From NCBI GenBank assembly GCA_958296175.1, contig OY282448.1, positions 1,360,472 to 1,424,471 of the forward strand: a stretch of DNA of 64,000 bases, in the 5' to 3' direction. Position 1 is the first letter of the stretch. Each line of letters starts with the position of its first letter. Both the position numbers and the translations under genes were made by a program. The notes under the pieces were generated by a model. That model was not told the origin of the DNA. It searched no databases and saw only the letters and a program-made list of their open reading frames with translations. This DNA is from an uncultured Chloroflexota bacterium. GTDB taxonomy: Bacteria > Chloroflexota > UBA11872. Below are positions 27,039 to 35,348 of this stretch, one piece after another.

Positions 27039-27902
27039 GTGCGGCGCTCCGCCCCGGCGCACGGCCGCGCGCGGCGCGCCGTGACGGGCGGCGGCCGCGC
27101 CAACGCCAGCATCGCCCGCCGCGGCCTGCGCCTGGGCGTGGACGGTCTGCGCACGCTGGGGGTCGGCGTGATTGCCGCGGTGTTTCCGGCCCGCTGCGCC
27201 GCCTGCGGCCGCAGCGGCGCCGGCGTCTGCGCAAGCTGTCTGGCGCTGGCTACGCCGCTGCCGTCCCCGCACTGCCGGCAATGCAACCGCGCGCTGGACT
27301 ACGGCGACCAGTGCGCGCGCTGCCGCAGCGAAGACCTGCGCGTGGACCAGATCTTCGCGCGCTACGTCTACGCCCCGCCGCTGAGCGACGCCGTTCAGCG
27401 GCTGAAGTACAGCAACAAACGCTACCTGGCGTCCACGCTGGCCAGCCTGGCGCTGCCGGAGGCGCTGCGCGGCGCTCGGGTCGACGCCATCGTTCCAATC
27501 CCGCTGGCGCCTGCGCGCGAGCGGGACCGCGGCTACAACCAGAGCCGGCTGCTGGCCGCCAAACTGTCCCCGCGGCTCGGCGCGCCTCTGGACGACCGCC
27601 TGTTGATCCGCCAGCGCGACACGCTCCCCCAAGCCAGGCTGCCCCGTGCGCAGCGCCTCACCAACGTGCGCGGGGCCTTTCGCGCCACCCGCACGGTCGG
27701 GGGCGCCCGCATCCTGCTGGTGGACGACGTGGCCACGACCGGCGCCACGGTCGACGCCGCGGCCCGCGCCCTCAAGCGCCGCGGCGCAGCCTGGGTCGGC
27801 GCTCTGGTCATGGCTCGCCAACCCGACCGGGACCACGCCCTGCCCGTCCAGACGCGCGGCCCCGACGCCCGCGCTACTCCCGACGCCACCTTCACCCTCT
27901 GA
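27039..27902 (+). CDS. ComF-like double zinc ribbon phosphoribosyltransferase
   Basis: Family linked to DNA uptake and amidophosphoribosyl-type chemistry. The 287-residue protein begins at GTG, 6 bases after the Clp stop. Cysteine pairs CAAC, CASC, CRQC and CARC (about residues 52-97) form the zinc ribbon. The phosphoribosyltransferase domain ends with ILLVDDVATTGATVDAAARA, the PRPP-binding loop, at about 226-245. YNQSRLLAAKLSPRLG is the family signature. A short Ala/Arg-rich leader suggests the start may be later. Confidence 0.83.
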   Translation: MRRSAPAHGRARRAVTGGGRANASIARRGLRLGVDGLRTLGVGVIAAVFPARCAACGRSGAGVCASCLALATPLPSPHCRQCNRALDYGDQCARCRSEDLRVDQIFARYVYAPPLSDAVQRLKYSNKRYLASTLASLALPEALRGARVDAIVPIPLAPARERDRGYNQSRLLAAKLSPRLGAPLDDRLLIRQRDTLPQARLPRAQRLTNVRGAFRATRTVGGARILLVDDVATTGATVDAAARALKRRGAAWVGALVMARQPDRDHALPVQTRGPDARATPDATFTL

Positions 27903-27914
27903 CCTCCGACGCCC

Positions 27915-27935
27915 CCCAATCTCCAATCCACGCCC
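27915..27935 (+). repeat. short heptamer repeat (CCAATCT/CCAATCCAC) before accD
   Basis: CCCCAATCTCCAATCCACGC is a brief copy of the AATCCAC/AATCCCC heptamer type that is abundant around 42250 and 42610. TATACT at 27944-27949 just downstream may be the accD -10 element. Confidence 0.5.
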
Positions 27936-28019
27936 CCCGCTGATATACTCCCCCGTCATGCCCGGTCCAGAAGGTGCACGCCCTTCTGGCCGTTTCTTCT
28001 ATGGCAAGGGGACGCGTCG

Positions 28020-28922
28020 TTGGCGCCGTTCGAGGCTCGCGGCCGGGCACGAGGTCACCCCGACGTTCCCGTCGACCTCTGGGTCACCTGCCGCAAGTGC
28101 GGAACCATGCACTACCGCCCAGAGTTCGAGGCCTCGCTGCGCGTCTGCCCGGCCTGCAACTACCACGACCGCATGACCGCCGCCGAGCGCATCGCTCTGC
28201 TCCTGGACGATCCGCCCAGCTTCCGCGAGCTGGACGCCGAGGTCACCGCCGCCGACCCGCTGGAATTCCAACGCCCCAGCGGGTCCTACCCCGACCGCGT
28301 GGCCAAGGCGCGCGCCTTGACCACGCGCAACGAGGCCGTCGTCTGCGGCGCCGGCAGCCTGGGCGGGCGCACCGTCGCGCTCGGCGTCATGGAGTTCGGC
28401 TTCATCGCCGGCAGCATGGGCGGCGCCACCGGCGAGAAGATCACCCGCCTCTTCGAATACGCCCTGCGCCGCCGCCTCCCAGTCGTCACCGTCACGGCGT
28501 CCGGCGGCGCGCGCCAGGACGAAGGCCTGTTCGCACTGATGCAGATGGCGCGCACCACGGCCGCCGCCGCCCGCCTGGGCGAAGCCGGCCTGCCCTACGT
28601 CTGCGTGATGGCCGACCCCACCCTGGCCGGCGTAACCGCCAGCTTTGCCGCCGTGGCCGACGTCATCATCGGCGAGCCCGGCGCCACCATCCGCTTCGCC
28701 GGCTCGCGCGTGGTGCAGGGCACGCTGCGCCGCCGCGCGCCCGTGGAAGATCACACCGCCGAGTGGGTGCAGCAGCAGGGCATGATCGACCTGGTCGTGG
28801 CCCGCCGCGAACTGCGCCGCACCGTCGCCCGCGTCATCGCCGCCCTGGCGCCGCATCCAGCGCCCGCCCACGCGCCGTCCCCGCCGCCCCGCCCAGCCGC
28901 TTCGCCGGCCGCGCGCGTCTGA
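28020..28922 (+). CDS. accD: acetyl-CoA carboxylase carboxyltransferase subunit beta
   Basis: Beta subunit of the carboxyltransferase that makes malonyl-CoA for fatty acid synthesis. TTG start with an AAGGGG site about six bases before; 300 residues. The zinc finger is VTCRKCGTMHYRPEFE...CPAC (about 22-44). The crotonase-like core shows VMEFGFIAGSMGGATGEKIT and VTASGGARQDEGLFALMQM, with MADPTLAGVTASFA later. The tail (last 25 residues) is Pro/Ala-rich. It is followed 13 bases later by accA, so the two subunits are likely made together. Confidence 0.95.
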   Translation: MAPFEARGRARGHPDVPVDLWVTCRKCGTMHYRPEFEASLRVCPACNYHDRMTAAERIALLLDDPPSFRELDAEVTAADPLEFQRPSGSYPDRVAKARALTTRNEAVVCGAGSLGGRTVALGVMEFGFIAGSMGGATGEKITRLFEYALRRRLPVVTVTASGGARQDEGLFALMQMARTTAAAARLGEAGLPYVCVMADPTLAGVTASFAAVADVIIGEPGATIRFAGSRVVQGTLRRRAPVEDHTAEWVQQQGMIDLVVARRELRRTVARVIAALAPHPAPAHAPSPPPRPAASPAARV

Positions 28923-28935
28923 GCGGGGCGGCCGC

Positions 28936-29901
28936 ATGCTCGACTTCGAACATCCCCTCGACGACCTGCGCGCGCGCATCGACGCGCTGGAGCGCGACGC
29001 CGAGGCCGACCCCAACTCCGACATCACCCGCGAGCTGGCCATCCTGCAGCTCGAACTGGAAGCCCGCACCGCCGACCTCTTCGCCAACCTGACCCCCTGG
29101 CAGCGCGTCCAGCTGGCCCGCCATCCCCAGCGGCCCCACACGCTGGACTTCATCGAACGCCTGTGCTCCGAGTTCATCGAGCTGCACGGCGACCGGCGCT
29201 ATGGCGACGACCCCGCCATCACGGCCGGCCTGGCCTCCGTCGGCGGCCGCAGCGTGGTCGTGGCCGGCCACCAGAAAGGCCGCACCACCGCCGACAACGT
29301 GAAACGCAACTTCGGCATGGCCCACCCCGAAGGCCTGCGCAAAGCCCTGCGCCTGTTCGACATGGCCGAACGCTTCGGCCTGCCCGTGCTCACCTTTCTG
29401 GACACGCCCGGCGCCAGCCCCACGCTCCAGGACGAGGAGCGCGGCCAGTCCTGGGCCATCGCCGAAAACATGGCGCGCCTGGCCAGGCTGCGCACGCCCG
29501 TCATCGTCATCGTCATCGGCGAAGGCGGCAGCGGCGGCGCACTTGCGTTGGGCGTCGGCGACCGCGTGCTCATGCTGGAACACGCCGTCTACTCCGTCGC
29601 CTCGCCCGAAGCCGCCGCCGCCATCATCTGGCGCGACTCCAAACACGCCCCCGACGCGGCCGCCGCGCTGCGCCTCACCGCCCCCGACCTGCTGCGCGCC
29701 GGCCTCATCGACCGCGTGGTTCCCGAACCCGACGGCGGCGCACACCGCGACTACGACACCGCCGCCGCCAACCTCGCCAACGAACTCACCCCTCTCCTCG
29801 ACGACCTCTGCGCGCACGACCCCGACGACCTCGTCCACGCCCGCTACCAAAAGTTCCGCGCCATGGGCGAGTTCACGCAGGCACCCGCCGCAACCAGTTG
29901 A
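28936..29901 (+). CDS. accA: acetyl-CoA carboxylase carboxyltransferase subunit alpha
   Basis: Partner of accD. The 321-residue protein has LDFIERLCSEFIELHGDR, the GHQKGRTTADNVKRNFGM loop, PVLTFLDTPGASPTLQDEER (the family usually has DTPGAYPG), and IGEGGSGGALALGVGD, followed by ASPEAAAAIIWRD. ATG start behind GGGGCGG. The biotin carboxylase and carrier genes are not in the window. Confidence 0.95.
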   Translation: MLDFEHPLDDLRARIDALERDAEADPNSDITRELAILQLELEARTADLFANLTPWQRVQLARHPQRPHTLDFIERLCSEFIELHGDRRYGDDPAITAGLASVGGRSVVVAGHQKGRTTADNVKRNFGMAHPEGLRKALRLFDMAERFGLPVLTFLDTPGASPTLQDEERGQSWAIAENMARLARLRTPVIVIVIGEGGSGGALALGVGDRVLMLEHAVYSVASPEAAAAIIWRDSKHAPDAAAALRLTAPDLLRAGLIDRVVPEPDGGAHRDYDTAAANLANELTPLLDDLCAHDPDDLVHARYQKFRAMGEFTQAPAATS

Positions 29902-29956
29902 GCTCCCTCCCGCCGCCCCCGCGGTCCAACACCCGCCGCCGACCCGCACGAGAACG

Positions 29957-32900
29957 ATGCCTGACTTCTTCGCCCAACCCGTCCTGAACTCGCCCTACGA
30001 CTACCCAACCAGCCATTGGGAGATCGACGACGACGGCCAGCCCACCAACCGAATCATCCCGGGCCGCCGCGCCGCCAACTACGTCACCCCAGTCCCCCTC
30101 CCGCGCCGCCGCAGCGGCGCCGAGGAACAGCGCCCGCTCGTCATGGACGAAGGCCAGGGCCTGTCGGACGAGCGGCAGCAATACGACCCGATGCCCATCA
30201 TCGCCTCGCTGCGGCAGCGCGTGGACGAATGGCGCAAAATCCAAGACCACCGCCAGTGGCGCGTCACGCCCGAAACCGCCCGCCTGCTCCAGCACTGGCG
30301 GAACCACCGCTTCAGCGGCGTGCGCCCCTTCTTCTGCCAGGTCGAAGCGCTGGAAACGCTCATCTGGCTCACCGAAGTCGCTCCCAGTTCGGGCAGACAG
30401 AGCGAGGTCATCCGCCAGCACCTGCAAGGCGCAAACGCCCAGGCCAACCCCGGCCTCGGCCGCCTGGCGCTCAAACTGGCCACCGGCGCAGGCAAAACCA
30501 CCATCATGGCCATGCTAATCGCCTGGCAAACCGTCAACGCCGTGCGGCGCCCCAGCAGCATCAACTTCACCCGCGGCTTCCTGGTCGTCACGCCCGGCAT
30601 CACCATCCGCGACCGCCTGCGCGTGCTTCAGCCCAACGACCCCGACAGCTACTACAAAAGCCGCGAGCTCGCGCCGCCCGACATGCTCCCCGACCTGCAC
30701 AAAGCCCGCATCGTCATCACCAACTACCACGCCTTCAAGCGGCGCGAAACCCTGAGCCTTTCCAAAGGCGGGCGCGACTTGCTGCGCGGACGCAGCGGCC
30801 CCGACGTGCGCACCCAGGAAACCGAAGGCCAGATGCTCCAGCGCGTGATGCCCGACCTGCTGAACATGCGCAGCATCCTGGCCATCAACGACGAGGCGCA
30901 CCACTGTTACCGGCAGCGCCCCGCCGACCAGGACGCCGAAGGCAAACTCAGCGGCGACGACCTCAGCGAGGCCAAACACAACCGCGAAGCCGCCCGCCTC
31001 TGGATTTCAGGCCTGGAAGCCGTCCACCGCAAGCTCGGCCTGCGGCGCGTCATCGACCTTTCCGCCACTCCCTTCTTCCTGCGCGGCTCCGGCTACGCCG
31101 AGGGCACGCTCTTTCCCTGGACTATGAGCGACTTCTCGCTGCTGGACGCCATCGAATGCGGCATCGTCAAACTGCCGCGCGTGCCCGTTGCCGACAACGT
31201 GCCCGGCCCCGACATGCCCATGCTGCGGGACCTGTGGAAACACATCCGTTCGGACATGCCCAAAAGCGGGCGCGCCCGCGCTGGCCGGCTCGACCCGCAG
31301 CGCCTGCCCACGCTGCTCAAGAGCGCGCTCGACGCGCTTTACGGGCATTACGAGCAAACCTTCCAGCTGTGGCGGGAGGCCGGCATCGAAACGCCGCCCT
31401 GCTTCATCATCGTTTGCAACAACACCTCCACGTCCAAACTTATCCATGATTACGTCGCCGGCTACGTCAGCTCCCAACCCAACGGCGCCGCGGCCAACGA
31501 TCCCGCGCCCGACGCGCCCGCCAGCGTCGTCCCGGGTCGTCTCGAACTCTTTCGCAACTTCGATGCCAACGGCGCGCGCCTGCCGCGCCCGCGCACCCTG
31601 CTGATCGACAGCCGCCAGCTCGAGTCCGGCGATGCGCTGGACCGCAACTTCCGCAGACTTGCCGCCGACGAAATCGAACGCTTCCGCCGCGACATCGTCG
31701 AACGCACCGGCGACCGCGCCCAGGCCGAACGCATTTCCGACCAGGACCTGCTGCGCGAAGTCATGAACACCGTCGGCAAACCCGGCCGTTTGGGCGAATC
31801 CATCCGCTGCGTGGTCTCGGTCGCCATGCTCACCGAAGGTTGGGACGCCAACACCGTCACCCACGTGCTGGGCGTGCGCGCCTTCGGCGCCCAGCTGCTC
31901 TGCGAGCAAGCCGTCGGCCGCGCCCTGCGCCGCCAGTCCTACGAGACCAACCAGGACGGCCTGCTGGAGGTCGAATACGCCGACGTGCTCGGCATTCCGT
32001 TCGACTTCACCGCCAAACCCGTCGTCGTCGATCCACCGCCGCCGCGCCGCACCGTCCACGTGCACGCGGTCGTCCCAGACCGCGACGCCTGCGAAATCCG
32101 CTTCCCGCGCGTGTATGGCTACCGCGTAGACCTGCCCGGCGAGCGTTTGGGAGCCAAGTTCACCCGGGACTCCACGCTGGAACTGACCCCGGGCCTGGTC
32201 GGCCCCACCATCACGCGCAACCAGGGCTTCATCGGCGAAGGCGTTGACCTCACCGTCGACCACTTGGACGACGTGCGGCGGGCCACGCTCGAATACCACC
32301 TGACCAGTCACCTGCTGCACGAAAAGTGGCGCGACGCCAGCGGCGCGCCCATGCTCCACCTCTTCGGCCAGCTCCGCCAGATCGTGCGCCAGTGGCTAGA
32401 CCAGCACCTGCGCTGCGCGGGCGGCGCCAGACCCGCGCAATTGCTCTACCGCGAGCTGGCCGACCGCGCCTGCCAGCGCATCACCGACGCCGTCGTCCGC
32501 CGCTCCGCCAGCCGCCAGAACGTCGTCCGCGCCGTGCTGGACGCCTACAATCCCGCCGGTTCCACGCGCTTTGTCAACTTCCGCACCTCCAAGAGCAGCC
32601 GCTGGCAGACCGACCCGCGCCGCTGCCACGTCAACTGGGCCGTCTGCGACAGCGAGTGGGAGACGGAGTTCTGCCGCGTGCTGGAGAGCAACCCCCGCGT
32701 TGCGGCCTACGTCAAGAACCAGGCCCTCGGCTTCGAGGTCCCCTACACCAGCGCCGGCGCCGCCCGCCGCTACCTGCCCGACTTCATCCTGCGCGTAGAC
32801 GACGGCCGCGTCGACGCGCAGGGGGACCCCGACCTGCTGAACCTGGTCGTAGAAATCAAGGGCTACCGCGGCGAGGACGCCAAGGAGAAAGCCGCCGCCA

Positions 32901-33019
32901 TGGCCGACTACTGGATCCCCGCCGTCAACCACCTGCGCAGCTTCGGCCGCTGGACCTTCGCCGAGCTCACCAACCCCCACACCCTGCCCGAAGACCTAAC
33001 CGCCGCCCTCACCCCCTGA
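29957..33019 (+). CDS. restriction subunit: DEAD-like helicase with C-terminal nuclease (type III Res / BPTD_3080-like)
   Basis: A 1020-residue DNA translocase-nuclease. Helicase motif I is LATGAGKTTIM (about residue 175); motif II is NDEAHH (about 311); the DLSATPFFL motif and the second helicase lobe follow (MLTEGWDANTVTHVLG, CEQAVGRALRR). A PD-(D/E)xK nuclease is suggested at the end by YLPDFILR followed by VVEIKGYRG (about 935-970). Length and layout match the large Res-like proteins that pair with a roughly 1000-residue methyltransferase, here found at 35349. It starts 55 bases after accA. Confidence 0.85.
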   Translation: MPDFFAQPVLNSPYDYPTSHWEIDDDGQPTNRIIPGRRAANYVTPVPLPRRRSGAEEQRPLVMDEGQGLSDERQQYDPMPIIASLRQRVDEWRKIQDHRQWRVTPETARLLQHWRNHRFSGVRPFFCQVEALETLIWLTEVAPSSGRQSEVIRQHLQGANAQANPGLGRLALKLATGAGKTTIMAMLIAWQTVNAVRRPSSINFTRGFLVVTPGITIRDRLRVLQPNDPDSYYKSRELAPPDMLPDLHKARIVITNYHAFKRRETLSLSKGGRDLLRGRSGPDVRTQETEGQMLQRVMPDLLNMRSILAINDEAHHCYRQRPADQDAEGKLSGDDLSEAKHNREAARLWISGLEAVHRKLGLRRVIDLSATPFFLRGSGYAEGTLFPWTMSDFSLLDAIECGIVKLPRVPVADNVPGPDMPMLRDLWKHIRSDMPKSGRARAGRLDPQRLPTLLKSALDALYGHYEQTFQLWREAGIETPPCFIIVCNNTSTSKLIHDYVAGYVSSQPNGAAANDPAPDAPASVVPGRLELFRNFDANGARLPRPRTLLIDSRQLESGDALDRNFRRLAADEIERFRRDIVERTGDRAQAERISDQDLLREVMNTVGKPGRLGESIRCVVSVAMLTEGWDANTVTHVLGVRAFGAQLLCEQAVGRALRRQSYETNQDGLLEVEYADVLGIPFDFTAKPVVVDPPPPRRTVHVHAVVPDRDACEIRFPRVYGYRVDLPGERLGAKFTRDSTLELTPGLVGPTITRNQGFIGEGVDLTVDHLDDVRRATLEYHLTSHLLHEKWRDASGAPMLHLFGQLRQIVRQWLDQHLRCAGGARPAQLLYRELADRACQRITDAVVRRSASRQNVVRAVLDAYNPAGSTRFVNFRTSKSSRWQTDPRRCHVNWAVCDSEWETEFCRVLESNPRVAAYVKNQALGFEVPYTSAGAARRYLPDFILRVDDGRVDAQGDPDLLNLVVEIKGYRGEDAKEKAAAMADYWIPAVNHLRSFGRWTFAELTNPHTLPEDLTAALTP

Positions 33020-33162
33020 ACACCACCCCGCCCCCGCCTTCGAAGCCGCTGTCAGTGCTCGCCCCTGGGCCGCGATCACCCCTGACCAACGCCCCGCCCC
33101 CCCCCCACACCCCCGTCCGAACCGCCCCCACCCCCTCCCCGCCCTCTCTTTCCCCTCTCCCC

Positions 33163-33197
33163 GCGCCGCGGGGAGAGGGTTAGGGTGAGGGGCGGCC
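33163..33197 (+). repeat. REP-like palindrome, family A
   Basis: CTCTCCCCGCGCCGCGGGGAGAG plus the TTAGGGTGAGGGG tail. It lies in the 338-base gap after the restriction gene, directly before the promoter listed next. A C-rich run with CCCCCCCC precedes it. Confidence 0.8.
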
Positions 33198-33208
33198 ACC
33201 CGCGCCTC

Positions 33209-33237
33209 TTCACGACCCCCCGCCCCCGCTGTAGAAT
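33209..33237 (+). promoter_or_regulatory. promoter of the small-protein/protease gene set
   Basis: TTCACG and TAGAAT with a 17-base spacer, 121 bases before the ATG at 33358. The long leader contains CCCAGCA (33254) and TGCTGGG (33288), able to pair around 27 bases, and a second CCCAGCAAC near 33317; a structured leader is possible. Confidence 0.5.
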
Positions 33238-33357
33238 CCCCTGCGGGGAAGTACCCAGCAACGCGGTGACACAACCCCGCGAGGCGGTGCTGGGTGCACG
33301 GACTGGGTCAAGAGTGCCCCAGCAACACAAGGAGGGGCCCCGCAGGGAGGGACGGCC

Positions 33358-33606
33358 ATGGCCAAGCTGTCACAGGAGATCGCCGCCTACGAACGGCGGC
33401 GCAGCGAGATCGAAATGGACTACTTCGGCAGGTGGATCGTCATGCACGACGAAAAGCTGATCGGCGATTACGAATCGTTCGAGGACGCCGCCGAGGTCGC
33501 CGTGGAGAAGTTCGGCCGCGGCCCCTACCTGATCCGACAGGCTGGCGCGCCGCCGTTGACCTTGCCGGCCTCGTTGATGTATCGGCCAGTGCATGCCGAC
33601 AGCTGA
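33358..33606 (+). CDS. small DUF5678-like protein, copy A
   Basis: An 82-residue protein with a basic/acidic helical N-terminus (LSQEIAAYERRRSEIE) and a compact C-terminal part (GRWIVMHDEKLIGDYESFED, then FGRGPYLIRQAGAPP). The pattern W-V-x-x-x-x-x-x-L-x-G-x-Y-x-S-F-E-x-A resembles DUF5678. It is about 60% identical by eye to the protein at 38961. Its stop overlaps the next start by 14 bases, so the two are translationally coupled. A GGGAGG site precedes the ATG. Function unknown. Confidence 0.78.
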   Translation: MAKLSQEIAAYERRRSEIEMDYFGRWIVMHDEKLIGDYESFEDAAEVAVEKFGRGPYLIRQAGAPPLTLPASLMYRPVHADS

Positions 33607-34036
33607 GTGCGGGTTCGAGAACTCCCCGGCCGGGCTTCTGCTCTATGGGCCGACGCTCCCGGTCCAGATAGGCTTCGACCCGGAGTACCGGCTAGCTCTT
33701 GACCGCCCGCCGGATTTGCCAACTAACCCGTATCCGGCGTTGGTGGATACGGGCGCGACTGCGAGTTGCATCGATTCCGCACTTGCCGTGGATCTTAAGC
33801 TTCCGGTCGTCGATCGCCGGAGCATGGCGGGTGTTGGCGGAAAGGCTGAGTTCAACATCCATCTCGCACAAATCTACATCCCGCTTCTGGACTTCACGAT
33901 CCGCGGCGGGTTCGCCGGCGTTCATCTGATCGCTGGTGGACAGCCTCACTACGCACTCATTGGCAGAACCTTCCTGCGTTACTTCCGAATGACCTACGAC
34001 GGCCGCACCGGTGTCGTCACCCTCAGCAACGACTAG
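33593..34036 (+). CDS. retropepsin-like aspartyl protease
   Basis: A 147-residue single-domain protease of the clan AA type. ALVDTGATASCID carries the catalytic D-T-G at about residues 46-48, and the hydrophobic-hydrophobic-Gly element appears as ALIGRTFL near 123-130. One D-T-G per chain means it should act as a homodimer. No signal peptide, transmembrane segment or retroelement genes are present, so it is a stand-alone bacterial retropepsin. Overlap with the small protein makes that protein a candidate partner or substrate (inference). Confidence 0.75.
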   Translation: MPTAECGFENSPAGLLLYGPTLPVQIGFDPEYRLALDRPPDLPTNPYPALVDTGATASCIDSALAVDLKLPVVDRRSMAGVGGKAEFNIHLAQIYIPLLDFTIRGGFAGVHLIAGGQPHYALIGRTFLRYFRMTYDGRTGVVTLSND

Positions 34037-34065
34037 ATGCGGTTCGGAAAGCGACAACCGCCCGT

Positions 34066-34545
34066 ATGAACGATCGGCTCTACACCACCGCGGAGCTCGA
34101 CGAACTCCGGTCGATGCCCAAGCAGGTCACCAATCCGCGGGCGCGTTGGTTGGAGAAGCCCAAGACGAGGCCCGCGCACCGTCAGCGCCAATTCGAGGCC
34201 CGAGGACGGAAAAACGAGGAAGCTCGCTTCTCGATCTATCAGCGCCAGAACCTCGTCGACGACAGCGACTTCTCCTGCGGCATCGCATATCTGCTGCCTG
34301 GCGGCCAGCGGCTGACGCTGTCCCGCTACAACGGACCGAGCCACGAGCACGGAGACATCGCCTACCGTCCGCATATTCACTGCGCGTCCGAGCAAGCCAT
34401 CACGGCCGGCAGGAAACCCGAGTCCGAGGCGCACGAGACCGACCGGTTCCAGACGCTCGAAGGCGCGCTCGCGTGTCTGATCGAAGACTTCGACCTCGAC
34501 GGACTCGATGCCGCCCACGACGTGCCAATCCCCTCGCTCCCATGA
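34066..34545 (+). CDS. DUF6978-like hypothetical protein
   Basis: A 159-residue soluble protein. ARFSIYQRQNLVDDSDFSCG, LTLSRYNGPSHEHG and HIHCASEQAI fit a DUF6978-type pattern (a conserved H-I-H), but this is from memory and uncertain. Codon usage is slightly less GC-rich than the core genes. Its stop overlaps the next start (ATGA at 34542-34545), so it is coupled to the DUF1828-like gene. No catalytic motif is obvious. Confidence 0.65.
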   Translation: MNDRLYTTAELDELRSMPKQVTNPRARWLEKPKTRPAHRQRQFEARGRKNEEARFSIYQRQNLVDDSDFSCGIAYLLPGGQRLTLSRYNGPSHEHGDIAYRPHIHCASEQAITAGRKPESEAHETDRFQTLEGALACLIEDFDLDGLDAAHDVPIPSLP

Positions 34546-35321
34546 CCCTCGACACCGACGCCCTGCGCAAGCTCTTGTGCGAGCGTCTCTGTGAAGACGT
34601 GCGTGTCACACGGCGCCCGGACGGTGCGCTGATGCTGCGCACGCACTTCCAGTTTCCCGACGGCGACCGTTTTCCGATCCACCTGGCCGAGGCGCCGGCC
34701 GGCGGGCTGCGGCTGTCGGACCGCGGACACACGCTCATGCACCTCAGCTACGAACACGACGTGGACGCCTTCCTGGACGGAACCCGCGGAATGCTCTTGG
34801 AGCGCATCATGCGCGAACGCGGGCTGCAATGGGACGGCGGCGCGTTCTGCGTCGACGCCAGCCCCGAACGGCTGCCGGAGGCCGTGTTCGCCTTCGGCCA
34901 AGCCTTGACCAGCGTCTTCGATCTGACGCAGCCGTCCCGTTCGAACGTCGGCTCCACGTTCTACGACGACTTGGCCGACCTTCTCACCAGCCTGGTGGAC
35001 GAGGACAAAATCCAACGCGGCTTCGCGCCCGATGCGCCCAACGCCGAAGCCTATTCGGTGGACTACCATATCGAGGGCAAGGGCGGTGTGCCGCTGTTCC
35101 TTTACGGCGTGCCCAGCCGTGACAAGGCGCGCTTGACCACCATCATGCTGGCCCACTTCCACCTGCACGGCCTCCAGTTCGAGTCGATGCTGGTGTTCCA
35201 GGATCAGGCTGAGATTCCCAGGCTGGACCTGGCGCGGCTTTCGGACGTCGGCGGCGACATGATCTCGTCGCTGGCCGCGCGCAAGGACCTCGAACGCAAG
35301 CTCTTACAGCGCGTCGCGTAG
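34542..35321 (+). CDS. DUF1828-like protein
   Basis: A 259-residue soluble protein starting at ATG 34542 within an ATGA overlap. The N-terminal half matches the DUF1828 pattern (FPIHLAEAPAGGLRLSDRGH then TLMHLSYEHDVD, with GGAFCVDASPERLPEAVFAF). The C-terminal half (YSVDYHIEGKGGVPLFLYGV) resembles the associated DUF1829 region. Such genes are frequent in mobile or defence contexts, but the activity is not known. It is 27 bases before the methyltransferase gene. Confidence 0.72.
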   Translation: MTLDTDALRKLLCERLCEDVRVTRRPDGALMLRTHFQFPDGDRFPIHLAEAPAGGLRLSDRGHTLMHLSYEHDVDAFLDGTRGMLLERIMRERGLQWDGGAFCVDASPERLPEAVFAFGQALTSVFDLTQPSRSNVGSTFYDDLADLLTSLVDEDKIQRGFAPDAPNAEAYSVDYHIEGKGGVPLFLYGVPSRDKARLTTIMLAHFHLHGLQFESMLVFQDQAEIPRLDLARLSDVGGDMISSLAARKDLERKLLQRVA

Positions 35322-35348
35322 CGGCGGCTGGAAACAAGGAAGACATCG

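Noticed and set aside
23607..27959. A 1450-residue open frame on the minus strand
   Set aside because: Most of it is antisense to the Clp and ComF-like genes, an effect of high GC. Only the last 119 codons (FmdB-like protein) are a real gene.
33593..34036. Retropepsin as evidence of a retroelement
   Set aside because: No reverse transcriptase, integrase or terminal repeats are nearby; stand-alone bacterial retropepsins exist.
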